A stretch of 64,000 nucleotides of DNA from Colletes latitarsis (lineage: Eukaryota; Arthropoda; Insecta; Hymenoptera; Colletidae), in assembly GCF_051014445.1 (NCBI RefSeq), contig NC_135136.1, positions 28,600,001-28,664,000 on the forward strand, written 5' to 3'. A program made the translations under genes and the position numbers. Below the pieces are notes generated by a model, which was given only the letters and a program-made list of their open reading frames with translations, was not told the origin of the DNA and did no database searches. Below, piece after piece: positions 1 through 10,738 of this stretch (positions within the stretch are counted from its first letter, which is position 1; each line of letters begins with the position of its first letter).

Positions 1-493
1 CGGTTTCGCTATAACACGATTCATAAATTGCGAGAACCCTCCTACAACACTCCATCTTATAACATGGTTTCGCTTTAACACGATAAGAAAATTGCGAAAA
101 CCTTTGTACAACACTGTACTCCTACAGTACTGGATAACATGATTTTTGCTTAACATATTTAAAAACTAAATTACTTTAAAATAATAACGCGAAAAAATAA
201 TGAACTATAGTGGCTTTACATGAAAATATATAAACAAATTATAATTTAGTAAATTAAGATTGCTTTAAATTAAAATAATATTTTTTGTATTTTTTTGTTT
301 TGTGTTATACATACATTTATATTTTTCATGAAAATTAAGTTGCTTATGTAGAAAAAAAAAATATTTGTTTTTAATAAGTTTTCGGAACGTAACCCTCCTT
401 TTTGTACTGACTTTGGGTCTCATATAACATAGTTTCACACAACACGGCATTTTCTAAGAACCTATCTACCGTGTTATAGGAGGGTTACCTGTA
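1..493. mobile_element. Right part of an inverted-repeat (TA-target type) element, cut by the window edge
   Basis: The block ends at 493 in AGGAGGGTTACCTGTA, whose reverse complement TACAGGTAACCCTCCT looks like the terminus of a TA-inserted element. Similar words in the opposite orientation (ACCCTCCTACAACACT and TTTCGCTATAACACG) occur at 10-60 and again, more diverged, at 64-150, so the left part carries two related subunits of about 75-85 bases. The sequence between is AT-rich, with a T-rich run near 280-300 and an A run near 350. No transposase is visible, and the one open frame on the minus strand (265-450) is low complexity. The left terminus is outside the window, so element length and class are unknown. 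Confidence 0.45.
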
Positions 494-679
494 TTCACAG
501 AGTATACGTACAAAAGAGTGCAACTAGGAGCAACATAAGTAGAAATAGTAAATAATGGACAAACGCGGATCTTAAGCCTAACCAAAAAATTCCAAATGGC
601 TGTAAATTTTTTCACAGCCAATATACATAAAGATGTTTATTAAATTCAAGGTCCGCGTGTCCCTCGATCTTTTAGTTTA

Positions 680-1495
680 AGGCGTCGTAAACACTGGATT
701 GACACGAAACGCGCACCATGTTACGAGGTCGATCGACGTTGTCTCGCTGGCTATCGATCGATCTATTTCGACGAAAAGTTCAAACCGATCTCGTAATAAC
801 CAACTCGATCACTATAATCGCGTTAACACTCGGGGCACGGTGTGCTCCTTTCGAAAGTTTCACGGCCGTTCGATACGAGTAATAACGATAATCGTGTCGC
901 ATCGCGTTTCTGGAACGTTTTCCGCGTCGCGGGAACGCGATGAAAATTTCAATGTAAAATAGCCGCGATTACAGATACGGATCTCGTGGGGCCCCGCGTT
1001 CGTCGTCTTTATCGCCATGAGTAGATCTCGGGGCGACTCTGGCGGCCGATCGTCGTCCAATCGTATCGAGGAATCATTATGAATACAGTCGAGACGCGTT
1101 CTAGCCGCGCGGTATTATTAACTGTAATTTCCGTGCGTCGGCCGTGCCGAGCGGCTTCGCTTAATTAGCCTCTGCTTCGGACACTTTCCACTTCCCCCTC
1201 CCCCTTCCCGTGTTCTCTTTCTGTCTCTCGTTCTGAACGTCTCGTTAGAGCCATTAACTAGAACCCGCGGTTCCAGTTGAGACCTATGATCTTCGGTATC
1301 TAATGGACCACGGAGTCGTCAGAACTTAGAACGCCCTGACAGCGCTCGTCCGACTCTTTGACCCGTGGCTGGCTCTTCCTTGTTCATCGGCCCTCCTTCC
1401 AGTCGTACGAACATCGTACGCGAGCGGGGAATCGTAATAAGGCGCATACGTCGAACAGAGCCAGAATCCGAACAACTAGTGCGACAGAAGCATCA
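680..1495. other. CpG-rich unique block, no recognised gene
   Basis: The composition jumps from AT-rich to rich in CG, TCG and CGA words. Open frames on both strands (699-962 plus, 860-1060 minus) overlap each other and resemble no family I know; they are what a stretch with few TAA/TAG words would give by chance. A pyrimidine-rich tract lies at 1186-1240. It may be regulatory or conserved non-coding DNA, but that is inference. Confidence 0.35.
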
Positions 1496-2826
1496 TACAG
1501 AGTGAATCTCGTAACATGACGATTTCAAATCACTCATAAATTATTTGTTGTACAAAAAAGTGTTTCAGATAAAAGTTGCATGGTTTTTAGGGGGGCACGT
1601 AGTGCTGTAATCGGTTTTATGTTATTTTGCTTTTTTATCAAGATATGAAGGACACTTTTAATTTTTTAAATGGCATCGTTAATACGAGGAATAAGTTCTT
1701 AGAAAATCCAAGACCTGGCACTAGTAGCATCGAAAATGGTTTGTTTTTAGTAAGCATCATGACTCTCTAGACAGCTGTCAAAGTCTCGGTTATATCCACT
1801 ACATGGTTTCATTTTTATTGTCGATTGAGGCAAGAAACTTCCTCTTCCATCAAGATCATCAAGACTTCCAAAATCATAAAATTAAAGGTCAAATTATTAC
1901 AACATCCACCGTATTCACTAGATTTGGCCTCCAGTGACTTTTTTATTTCCAAACTTTAAAAACTGGCTCGGCGGACAACGGTTCACGTCGAACGAGGAGG
2001 TCATCGCCCAAATAGATACCTATTTTGAGGACCTTCCGAAATCTTACTTTTTAGATAGCTTAAAAAAATTGGAGGAACGCTTGGAAAAGTGTATCGAACT
2101 AAAAGGAGATTATGTTGAAAAATAAAAAAAATCTAGCTAAAATAATTTGTTCTTCTATCTTTTTCTAAGAACTTATTAAACGACCCTCGCAGTTTTCCCC
2201 AAATTTAGATAAAACATTAAATTCTACATAAAAAAGTATTATACCAAATAGAGTCTGAACAAAATAGTTACCAAGATACTAGCAACAATAAATTATCTTG
2301 TATTGGAAAGTTTTACGTTAATCAATGTGACTGTTAGCACAACGTAGTAAAGCAACTTTATTTATAACTGTCAGTCATATTGGCAAACACAGTTCTTGTT
2401 AGATGCCAAGTATCATTAACTGACTCAGAATAAGCTTAGTAAATGTAAAGTCGTACATGAGAAAGGTCTTACTTTTACAATGTTTAGTAATAGCGAGAAA
2501 CAGGATATGATAATCGTTTATAGTGCATGCGATGAAAATGTATCTTTAATATCTCAGTAATTATTTATTTTAGACTCCATTTGGTATAATTCTTTTTTAT
2601 GCAGAATTTAATGCTTTATATAAATGTGGAAAGAAATATTATCCATTCTATTTAAAAAGCTGAAAGTGACCTTCATATCTTAATAAAAAAACAAAATAAC
2701 ATAAGACCGATTACAATATTATATGTGCCCCGAAAAACTGTACAACTTTTACTTGAAACATTTTTTTTGTGCAACAATAATTTATGAGTTATTTGAAGTC
2801 GTCATGTTACGAGACTCAACCTGTAT
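1496..2826. mobile_element. Long terminal-inverted-repeat element carrying a nested mariner
   Basis: About 165 bases at the left (1498-1664) are repeated inverted at the right (about 2660-2824). Shared words include TCTCGTAACATGACGA near the tips and TAATCGGTTTTATGTTATTT (left) against its near-complement on the right, and the arm runs through a CATATCTTGATAAAAAA-type segment. Both tips abut TA, as expected for a Tc1/mariner-type insertion. Without the nested mariner at 1683-2191 the element is about 820 bases and shows no coding sequence of its own. It is therefore probably a non-autonomous long-TIR element. The arms are clearly diverged, so the insertion is old. Confidence 0.75.
1683..2191 (+). 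pseudogene. Internally deleted mariner with transposase C-terminus
   Basis: Mariner-type ends flank this segment: TACGAGGAATAAGTTCTTAG at about 1683 and, inverted, CTAAGAACTTATTAAACGAC with CCCTCG at about 2165-2190. Inside is the end of a mariner transposase. An upstream frame reads FHQD near 1843 and then HPPYSLDLASSDFF near 1905-1945, the usual region before the last catalytic Asp. A one-base shift near 1940 moves to the frame ending at 2125, which carries LFPNFKNWLGGQRFTSNEEV and then ERLEKCIELKGDYVEK and stop. That C-terminal block (FTSNEEV, KCIELKGDYVEK) is highly typical of mariner transposases. The N-terminal DNA-binding half and most of the catalytic core are missing, so the copy is inactive. 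It lies inside the long-TIR element of 1496-2826 and is the younger of the two. Confidence 0.85.
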
Positions 2827-3220
2827 ATCGCTCAAAGGGATATTTTAGAGTCTCATTTTCTTCGTCTCCTTAGGAATTTTTTTGCAAAAAAAGTACACAT
2901 TTCTTAATTTCGACAATTTCCACACGTATTCATTAAATGTTTTACGAACGCTAACAATTTTTTTCACGCGAAAATAATCAAAACTGACTGAATTATATAT
3001 CGTTGAATAAGGTTCCTTTAAAAAAATGTGCTGGCTGACACGATTCTTATCATTGTGCTTATCCCAAATAAAAAAATCGATTCTTGTCTATAACGAAAAT
3101 GAAAAAAGAATAGTGAAAATTTACGAAATGGCGGCACTCTCAATTTTGAATATCGATTTTCTTGACTTTTTATCATGTTCAGCGAGCTAGGAAAACAAAA
3201 AGAAAAATTCTTTTCTTTAT
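2827..3220. other. AT-rich stretch, nothing recognised
   Basis: Low-complexity AT-rich DNA with several A or T runs. No open frame of note, no repeat shared with the rest of the window that I could see. Confidence 0.4.
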
Positions 3221-3930
3221 AATTTGTACGTTGAACACTTTGTACGTGAACACAACAGTTTCTGTACGCCCTTTCAACTAAAGCTCGCCTCTAGACCCGT
3301 TTATCCAACTTCCTCCACGGACGGACGACTTTTGTTTTTCCCCCCTCGGCTGTTTCTTCCGGTACAAAATGTTTTCCCCGGTGCAAACTGCGCTCTCCTT
3401 CCATCGTCGCCTCGCCTACGCGAGGTTAACGCCGAGCATTACTAGTAATAACGCTGCCTCACCGAGTTTCGCCTTCCTATTCGTTTCGCCGTCTCTTCCT
3501 CCGCCTTCTGCTTCTCGTTTCCGTTTCGCTACCACCGCGGGCCTCGCGCACGCTCAGACACTCTTAACCCCGCGTTCCACGGTCGGGGGGTAATTGATAA
3601 TGTTAAACACCGAGGTTAATCTGCCGATTTATGAGCAGAGTTTGTACCGTGGATTTTTCAAATCTGCCAAATTGAGGGATAATAGGCGGACATTAGTGCC
3701 TCGCTGCCAGCAATCGAACCGGCTGAGGGAGATAAGTAGACGTCGGGAGTTACACGGTGCCTCGTGTGTCCGGTGGCAAATAAAACGAACTCGATTAATC
3801 CTCCTGGGAAGAACCAAGACTCGGATTCGAAGACAAAAACGACGCAGATGTTTGGGCCGGAACCTCCATCGTGCGTCGAATTTCGGTGTCTTCGTTGTAA
3901 TGTCCTTATCGAAACAAGCAGAAAACTCTA
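3221..3930. other. CpG-rich unique block with overlapping open frames
   Basis: The block is pyrimidine-rich at its left (TCTTCCTCCGCC-type words near 3490-3510) and CpG-rich throughout. Two 113-codon frames, 3594-3935 plus and 3629-3970 minus, lie on opposite strands over nearly the same bases. The plus one is rich in Arg and has no motif I recognise. Two opposite frames of equal length more likely reflect composition than a gene. A small exon cannot be excluded from sequence alone. Confidence 0.35.
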
Positions 3931-4372
3931 AATAAACACGGGATAAAAGTCTAAAATCACTTTCGTCCATTTAGACGTCACGGAATATGTGAATAAATTG
4001 TGAATATGTGAACTATTGTAGGAACGCGAGAAAAGAAAAAATTTAACGTAAAATAAGTAAAGGTAAGTTATGGAGGGAAACCACAGTGACGAATTGAAAA
4101 AATCGAAATTTCTTTTTATCTCTTTTTAATGTTTGGAGATTTAAGAATGATCTCCTGAAATATTAAAGTAAACTTTATAAAAATTAAAAAGTTGCAGAAG
4201 TTTTAGTAGATGTAAAAAATATAATATGTGTAAAGCTTGAATCTAACTGCTGTTTACTTTGGGATATTCATTTGAAACTCTTTTATTATTTCTGCTGTGG
4301 TCAAGTTTTTATATGAATAGGAAGTATTTGGATCGAGATAACTATGTGGACCAAGAGTATTTTAGTCTAGAG
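3931..4372. other. AT-rich stretch before the hAT element
   Basis: No coding or repeat signal seen. It ends in GTCTAGAG (4365-4372), the left target duplication of the following hAT element. Confidence 0.4.
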
Positions 4373-5627
4373 CAGATCTGGACACTTCTGAAATAACACT
4401 TTTTGAAATATTATTTCAAATAATATGTTATTTTATTTTATAATTATTTTCATGCCTGTGATTACTTCTGAAATAACACTGTTTGAAATATTATTTCAAT
4501 GTAATTATGAAATTAACTTTAATATTTGGATTTTCGAAATTGTATTTCAGTGGAAATTGTGTTCTGGTTATCAATTCTGCGGCTTGTTTATACTTTTGTT
4601 GACTGTTTTTTCGATACAGTGCCGCAATCTGTTTCGTCTCAGGGTTTGCATTTCTGAAGGATTCGAACAAACAGATATTTGTTTACTTCCAATATTATTG
4701 TTTGTAACGTCTGACATCGGTGAATCGGTTGTCTTATAACTTTCGAACAGTGAAGTTTAGTTATTTGTACAGTAATTTAAGATGTTATATGTGTCATATC
4801 AAATTTATACGTGTTATATCAAATAATGATGCAAGAAGAAAGCACTAATCTGTTAGAAAGTGAATCAGATTCTTATTTGCAAGAAATAATACGCGTAGCA
4901 GAACGAAAACCTCTTTTTGACGGAACATTTTTTCAAGTAATAATCGAACAATCAAACTTAAATGGATCTATAATTGCTATTTGTAAGAAATGTACGACTA
5001 AAGAAGTTAGAATAAAGAGATCTTTCAAAGCGACATCAAATTTCCGATCACACTTAAAACGAATACATGGACAGGAGGAGCTTAATGAATTTATTAAATA
5101 TAAAAAATTAAAGTTATCTAAGGAAAGAGTTGAAGGAGCAAACAGATCCCTTTCTATAATTGAGAATATTTCTATGTCTTCGCTTAAAGTATCCCATTGT
5201 CGACAACAGTTTGATCAGGACATCATCAATTTTGTTATTGATTCCTTTGTACCTTTAGCGATTGTGTAAAATGAAAAATTTAGAATTATATTTAAAAATA
5301 TAGGTATCAAATCGGTTTTCAGTCGTAGAACATTATGCAGGAAGATAAAAAATGCATATAATGTGCTACTCAGTAATGTGATAAAAGCATTGCAAAACTA
5401 GATTTCATAAAATGAAATCTTTTTGTTGATTATCTTCAAGATTATGTCTTTTGACTAATTTGAAATAAAGAAAGAACGAAATAACTCGTTATCTGAAATC
5501 GCTTTATCTCAAATACCTCGACATTATTCTTTTTTTCAAATAAAGATACTAAAAATAAAGGTCTAAAATAAATTATTTCAAATAATTATTTTTTATTTTT
5601 ATTTCAAATGAAATTTGCTCAGGTCTG
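4373..5627 (+). mobile_element. hAT-type DNA transposon with 8-bp target-site duplication
   Basis: The left tip is CAGATCTGGACA (4373) and the right tip, read inward, is CAGACCTGAGCA (ending at 5627). Both have the CAG...CTG form usual for hAT termini, and both are followed inward by TTGAAATAA-type words that recur subterminally. The flanks are GTCTAGAG (4365-4372) and GTCCAGAG (5628-5635), an 8-bp target duplication with one difference, which is the hAT hallmark. At 1,255 bases it is shorter than an autonomous hAT. It carries only the N-terminal part of a transposase (4826-5401), so it is a deleted, non-autonomous copy. Confidence 0.88.
4826..5401 (+). pseudogene. hAT transposase fragment with BED zinc finger
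   Basis: The first ATG of the frame is at 4826 and the frame runs to a TAA at 5267-5269. Past that stop the same frame continues with convincing family sequence (EKFRIIFKNIGI, then SRRTLCRKIKNAY) to a TAG at 5401, so the first stop is a point mutation in a once longer gene. A BED-type finger is visible: CKKC, a spacer with FKATSNFRSHLKRIHG, giving the C-x2-C and H-x4-H ligands. In the family this finger binds the transposon ends and the region that follows leads to the RNase-H-like catalytic core. That core and the dimerisation domain are absent here. About 147 residues remain before the stop and 44 after. No domestication is implied by what is seen, although the intact finger is worth a look. 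Confidence 0.83.
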
Positions 5628-7011
5628 GTCCAGAGCGATAAGTGGTATGCACGAAGAGTATTTGTATCAAGCGGATGAAACTTTAAATGCATTTTTCTCA
5701 AAACCAACTTTTTTAAACTGGGCGACTCAATAATTCAGTTAATTTTCATCCGATTTACTTAAAATTTTGTATGGTGATTCCGAATACTATTTCCTTCAGA
5801 TGCACGTACAGAATTTTCGATCGAATAATTAGTTTCTACGTGATGTTGAAAGAAATATTGACTTTCATAGATTTTTGAAATCTTTTCTTTAAAGTTCCAC
5901 CATTTTATAATAAATTATTATTTGTATAAATCTCTCGGTGCAACTGAAGCAACTGTCTTATAGTTTAAGAAAATTGCATGATTTCTTGTTTTAGAATTTG
6001 TAGTAAAAAGTTACACGTCCGCCCGTTTCCAACAAATTTTTGGAGGCCTCTTGCTCCAGTTCCTATTATGTTTATAATAATTAACATTTTTATACGAAAT
6101 TTTTACAAGAAGTAGTTCAAAAAATGTACTTTCTAAAACATTACACATTTATTAGAAAAAGTTTCAAAGTTATCCTCAAAAAATTCCTGAAAACTGTTTT
6201 CATTTTCAGCCGTTACAGTGGTTTTCCCCCTTAATACCTTCATTGACGTGATATTTTCTCGTGTGAATGTTCGTTCACGACTGTTTTGTTCATTACCTAC
6301 AAGACTGATTGTTTAGAAACATGATAACAACAATTTCAAAGTTCCTAAATGTAACCTTTTTCTCGCGCGAGCCCTCTGGCATTCTTGCATCGCATAGAGC
6401 TATTTTTTTTTAAATCTGCAAATACAACGTCTTCTTCTTTGTTCCCACACTATCATTAAACAATATAAAGGCAAATTGAAGAATTAATAAGTATATATGT
6501 TCACGGATACTGTGATATTAAAGTGAATTGTATTCTTCTGTTATTGTTGTTGAATTACGTCGTTTGATCTAATGACCTTCTCGATAAATCGCAGATAGAC
6601 ACACGATAGTTCATATGCTATTAAATACTCGTAGCTGGATATATCTTACAATCCCGAAATTATGATATTTGGAATCATGTCTATTAAAATTTATTCTCTT
6701 GTTTCAATGAGTACTACACGCCCCTAATCTTTAACACCAACTGTTTAGAACACCCTGCAGACACGGTATGCAATTCATGTTATTATTCATAATTTTGAAT
6801 ATTTTAGTCTAACTTTTTCTTTGAAAGATTATTGTATTACTAAAACGAGAAATCAATCTGGAAACTCGAAAAATTAACGTACATTTTGTTATTCTATTAA
6901 GAAAGCATCAAATTTTTAAATTCTTCCATATCCCGTAAAAGTATATATGATTGCTTTTTTCCTTGGTACAGTAATTGACGACTTTTTTTACGCCATAATA
7001 ATTCTAAACTC
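5628..7011. other. AT-rich unique DNA, nothing recognised
   Basis: About 1.4 kb without a convincing open frame, inverted repeat or tandem repeat. A few short CpG-containing words near 6240-6380 do not form a block. Confidence 0.4.
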
Positions 7012-7040
7012 TTAACACTTCGACTGTCACGTGATCCATG

Positions 7041-7452
7041 TACAGGGTGTTTGGCCATCCCTGGGGAAAAATTTTAATGGGAGATTCCAGAGGCCAAAAT
7101 AAGACGAAAATCAAGAATACTAATTTGTTGATTGAGGCATTATTAAAAAGTTATTAACGTTTAAAGTTCCGCCTGTAGAACGGTAATCTGCGAAGAACTG
7201 CGCCCATGTGATAGTGGTTCTCACTCACAAAACTGTAAGGTTGACGATACGTCAGTAAGTAGAATTTCTCATGCTGAGTGAGAACCACTATCACATGGAC
7301 GCAGCTGTTCACAGATTGCCGTTCTACAGGCGGAACTTTAAACGTTAATAACTTTTTAATAAAGCCTCAATCAACAAATTAGTATTCTTGATTTTCGTTT
7401 TATTTTGGCCTCTGGAATCTCCCATTAAAATTTTTACCAGGGGTGGCCGAAT
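7041..7452. mobile_element. Foldback element related to family A, inserted in the family B MITE
   Basis: Arms 7041-7228 and 7275-7452 are nearly perfect inverted repeats separated by a loop of about 46 bases. The outer part of each arm is the family A terminus (CAGGGTGTTTGGCCATCCC, then AAATTTTAATGGGAGATTC and GTTATTAACGTTTAAAGTTC). The inner part (GTGATAGTGGTTCTCACTCA) is absent from the other copies, as are the usual internal modules. The insertion is at a TA in GATCCATGTA/TATGGGTG. The last bases of the right tip (CACCCTG) are missing. A transcript through it would fold into a hairpin of about 180 base pairs. Confidence 0.85.
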
Positions 7453-7662
7453 ATATGGGTGGAAGGTTTTTTCACTATAGTATAAGCAAAACAATCCTAT
7501 CTCAAGTTGAAATATTAAAGGAAATAAATTTTAATAGAATTCATGAATTTTAACGAGGTTACGAAAATATGTCACACAAATTTTAAGTTGTGTAGTCTAT
7601 AATTGTCTAAAATTAAAATTTCGTAACAAAGTTTACAGTTTTAGTCTGGTAGTCAAATTGTT

Positions 7663-8409
7663 TGTCAACTCCGTAGTTGGTTCGGGGAGTTAATTATGTA
7701 GCAAATCAATTTCTTAATTCACAAAAACAACAATTTATTCAAACAATAACAAGAAATATTCAAGTTTAACAATCAACAAGAAATGGTGCGATTGCGGTCC
7801 GATTGTAAGATCACTTGTAAGGTGATATTATTACTGATGTCCAAATTAACAAGTAATGGTCTATTGACGTTCGATGCGACAATAAGTGTTCAAAATGTCC
7901 AAGTTCTTTTACAAGCAAGTAATTCTCTTGAGAGAGCAAGCAATTCTTATGAACGTCCAACTGTTCCGAGAATCTACCAAGTTCTGATTTTAGTCCAGAG
8001 TTTTGTTCTAGAGGAAGCCTCCGAATCTCCCTCTTAGTGCCTCCTTGAAGGCGTCGATGTTCGGTTTGGGTCTTGTTCTGCCCAATCCGAATTTTGGACA
8101 GTTTTTGGATTGTGCAACGCCCACAGCCTGGTTTGTTTCATCCTGCAAATCAAGGTCTGCAGGACGTTGCACAATCCCTGGGTTTATCTATTACCCATTC
8201 TTTTCCTAAGTCTTTGTCATTACGGTCCTAGTCCTGGCGGTCAACACAGGGTCGAGGGTGGCCTAACCAGGGACCATTTCCAGAGAAATCTGATCCGGCC
8301 AGACCTAATCCTTTAGAAATTGCATGCAGTCCGTGAAAACTTGTAATTTCCTCAAAAACGGCACTGTTCATTGTCGACTGTAGCGGAAACCCTTCACGTG
8401 GCGGTAACA
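7663..8409 (-). mobile_element. Solo LTR of a retrotransposon, 5-bp target duplication
   Basis: The 747-base segment starts TGTCAACTCC and ends GGCGGTAACA on the plus strand, so it is TG...CA in either direction. It is flanked by TTGTT at 7658-7662 and TTGTT at 8410-8414, a perfect 5-bp target duplication. On the minus strand an AATAAA lies about 70 bases before the LTR end (complement of 7734-7739), which favours minus orientation. It interrupts the family B MITE only a few bases from its right end. There is no internal retrotransposon region, so it is a solo LTR left by recombination. It does not resemble the LTR family at 10129 and 33672. The superfamily is not identifiable from the LTR alone. 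Confidence 0.82.
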
Positions 8410-8416
8410 TTGTTAA

Positions 8417-10123
8417 TTAACAACAGTAACTTTAATTTTCCAAACAAATTTTCCCACCAAGTTACCACTAACGCATAAAACCCAACGCCTAGTCGTGTCG
8501 TTCGAAAAACTGAAAAAAATCAGTATTACAGTTGGTCAGATTAAAGCTATCCTAGTCTTAGTCAGCAGGAAGCGTTCGATAATTATTTACCCCGTCTGAA
8601 AGCAACGAAGACAGCGGGCACAATGGCAAAGTGATTGACAATTATTAAACGCGCTGTGTCAATTAATCAGCATTAATTATGGGAAAAAACGCGCGCGGTA
8701 TTGAAATTATGTATAACTTCGCCGTTAGTTTGGCGCGGTCGGATGATGAATCGGCGTTCATCCGCGGTAAGCTGTCGTGCAGCATCATCGATTATCATAC
8801 ATTGTATGATCAGGCAGACGTAAGCTCGGCCCCGCAGCCCGGAGAAATATGCGCAAACACTCTCTTGAATATGCGTGCGCGAGGACTGCTAGGTGGGTGG
8901 ACATGCCACCCGCATCGCGGAACTCGTTAGACGCGAGTTTTCAATTAAATTTCCGGCTTCGCTGGCAAAATGAAGATTAGCACGATGACCCGTGTACCAA
9001 TTAATCGTAGATTATAATTCTTCAACCGTGCAACCGAAATTTTTTACGTCGCAATTATAATACGCACGAAATATTTTACGCAACGATTCTTAATTTTATT
9101 AAAATTAAAATTTATTTATTTATAAATTAAGAGAGTAAGAGATAAAGAATATAGATAAACGAGGTGAAAGAAAAATAGAAAAGATTTATAATCGCGTAAG
9201 AAAGTAAGAAAAGTAACTATATAACCATTATACAAAGGAACAAAAATAGTGTACTGCTATTTGTAACAATAAGATCTAAGCAGTTGAATCTGTTTCTCAG
9301 ATTTCGAGTCAAAACGTGAAAATTTGTGTAAAATATCTGGGCAAATAAAAGATTAATTTATTTTTATCGTTGATGGGTTAGTTTCTAAAACTATTGGTAC
9401 GTTTAGAGGAAAGTTAAAAATACAGACACTTTTTTTGTGTAAACATGATTTATATAGGGGCTGGAAAGTCACATAAAATTGAAGACGGAGCATGCACGGC
9501 ATTCATCAAGTTGTACTGCATAATAACAGATTGGAACGAAGCGAATATGTATATAATAATATCATGCAATTTCGAGAACAAGCGATTATCTCTTTGCCAA
9601 GCGTTACATTAAGGTGTCTTTATCAAAATTAATCGCTGACTTACCCACGTTAATTGACAAGGGCGTGATTATACCGCCGCAGTGAAAGTTATACGGAAAC
9701 GAAGCCGCGCATGCCAATTCGAATCGCGATTATCTCGAAACCCGAGAATGCCACGTGGCGGTAAATTTCGAAGATTTGCGATACGCGACGCATTATTCGA
9801 CTCGGAGAATCTTACTTCTCCGACCTAGATGCTCGCTACAAATGTAATTCATTAATTTTTTCATATTTCTTTTAAGATCAAGGCATCGTCACTTGTTATT
9901 TTCGTAAATAAACTGACATTATTGCTAATATTCGATCGGAACAATTATTAAGATAGTTTTTTCATAATGCTGTACCTACTTGTTTAAAAACTTACAAGAC
10001 TAATGCAGATATTTGTCTGCATCATTAATAGTCGTTTTTGGAACAACACGATCTTGAAAAGGTCTGTATTTTTCAGCGATACTACGAGATTTTAGATAAA
10101 AACTCGTATCTGAGGTAATTGCA
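8417..10123. other. Mixed unique DNA with two CpG-richer patches
   Basis: 8550-9060 and 9640-9840 are richer in CG words (for example GGCGCGGTCGGATG near 8731). 9060-9640 and 9840-10123 are AT-rich. The 83-codon frame at 8679-8930 resembles no known family. No repeat shared with the rest of the window was seen. Confidence 0.35.
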
Positions 10124-10128
10124 CATGT

Positions 10129-10733
10129 TGTTGGGAATTCCAACATTTTATATTATAGAACACATCATTTAGTTTAATATTACTTAAATTACTAGATTTG
10201 GTCATCTGGCAAATGTACCTTATTTTACAAAAGGAATTGCCATAACCTAAAACCATTAAATCATACTCAATTAGTTTCAAGCCATTTTTGGGCCCATCTA
10301 TCTGCCTCTTGGGACCGCGGATACCTACCCCCGTGCAACCCTCAGTGGGTGGGATTTGGAGTCTCGGGAGGACTGGCCCACGAGGGATGGGCAAAGTTTT
10401 AATTTGTTAATAGAATCTCCTTCTATTTCTGAACTTCGTATATAATCACCACAGAAGAACAGTTACAAGTTACACAAGAACATTGAAAGTTAAAGTCAGA
10501 ATACTTGACAAGTTACAATAGAACAGAGAACAGTTACAGATACATAGTATACAAGAGTGTAATAGAACAAAATTGTACGGATTATATGTCAAGAACTTTA
10601 CGAACCATTTATATATGTATAATTGTTAACACGTGTATATATTTGTTAATAAATTCAAGGTGTTTCTAAATAGTTATTATTACTTATCTATTTATTAAAT
10701 AACTCGGCTCCACGAATCTTGTGGGAGCCAACA
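10129..10733 (+). mobile_element. Solo LTR, BEL-like family, copy 1
   Basis: The 605-base segment begins TGTTGGGAATTCCAAC and ends GGGAGCCAACA, with flanks CATGT at 10124-10128 and CATGT at 10734-10738, a perfect 5-bp target duplication. The TGTTG...CAACA form is common in BEL/Pao LTRs, so that assignment is suggestive only. An AATAAA at 10648-10653, some 80 bases before the end, gives plus orientation. A second copy lies at 33672-35289 and shares sequence along its whole length, including GTTACAATAGAACAGAGAAC and GGAGGACTGGC. No internal gag-pol region is present. Confidence 0.88.
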
Positions 10734-10738
10734 CATGT

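Larger units (their letters stand above)
7012..8416. mobile_element. Family B piggyBac-type MITE, copy 1, split by two later insertions
   Basis: The left end is TTAA (7012-7015) followed by CACTTCGACTGTCACG. The right end, once the LTR is removed, reads CTGGTAGTCAAATTG followed by TTAA (8413-8416). These are imperfect inverted repeats (CA.TT.GACT..CA) next to TTAA, the target duplicated by piggyBac elements. Removing the foldback element (7041-7452) and the LTR with one target copy (7663-8414) leaves about 240 bases, matching the other copies at 18651, 21253, 23644 and 56016. It has no coding capacity, so it must have been moved by a transposase encoded elsewhere. Confidence 0.85.

Noticed and set aside
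8110..8316. Open frames inside the 747-base solo LTR
   Set aside because: They lie within LTR sequence bounded by TG...CA and a target duplication and match no protein.
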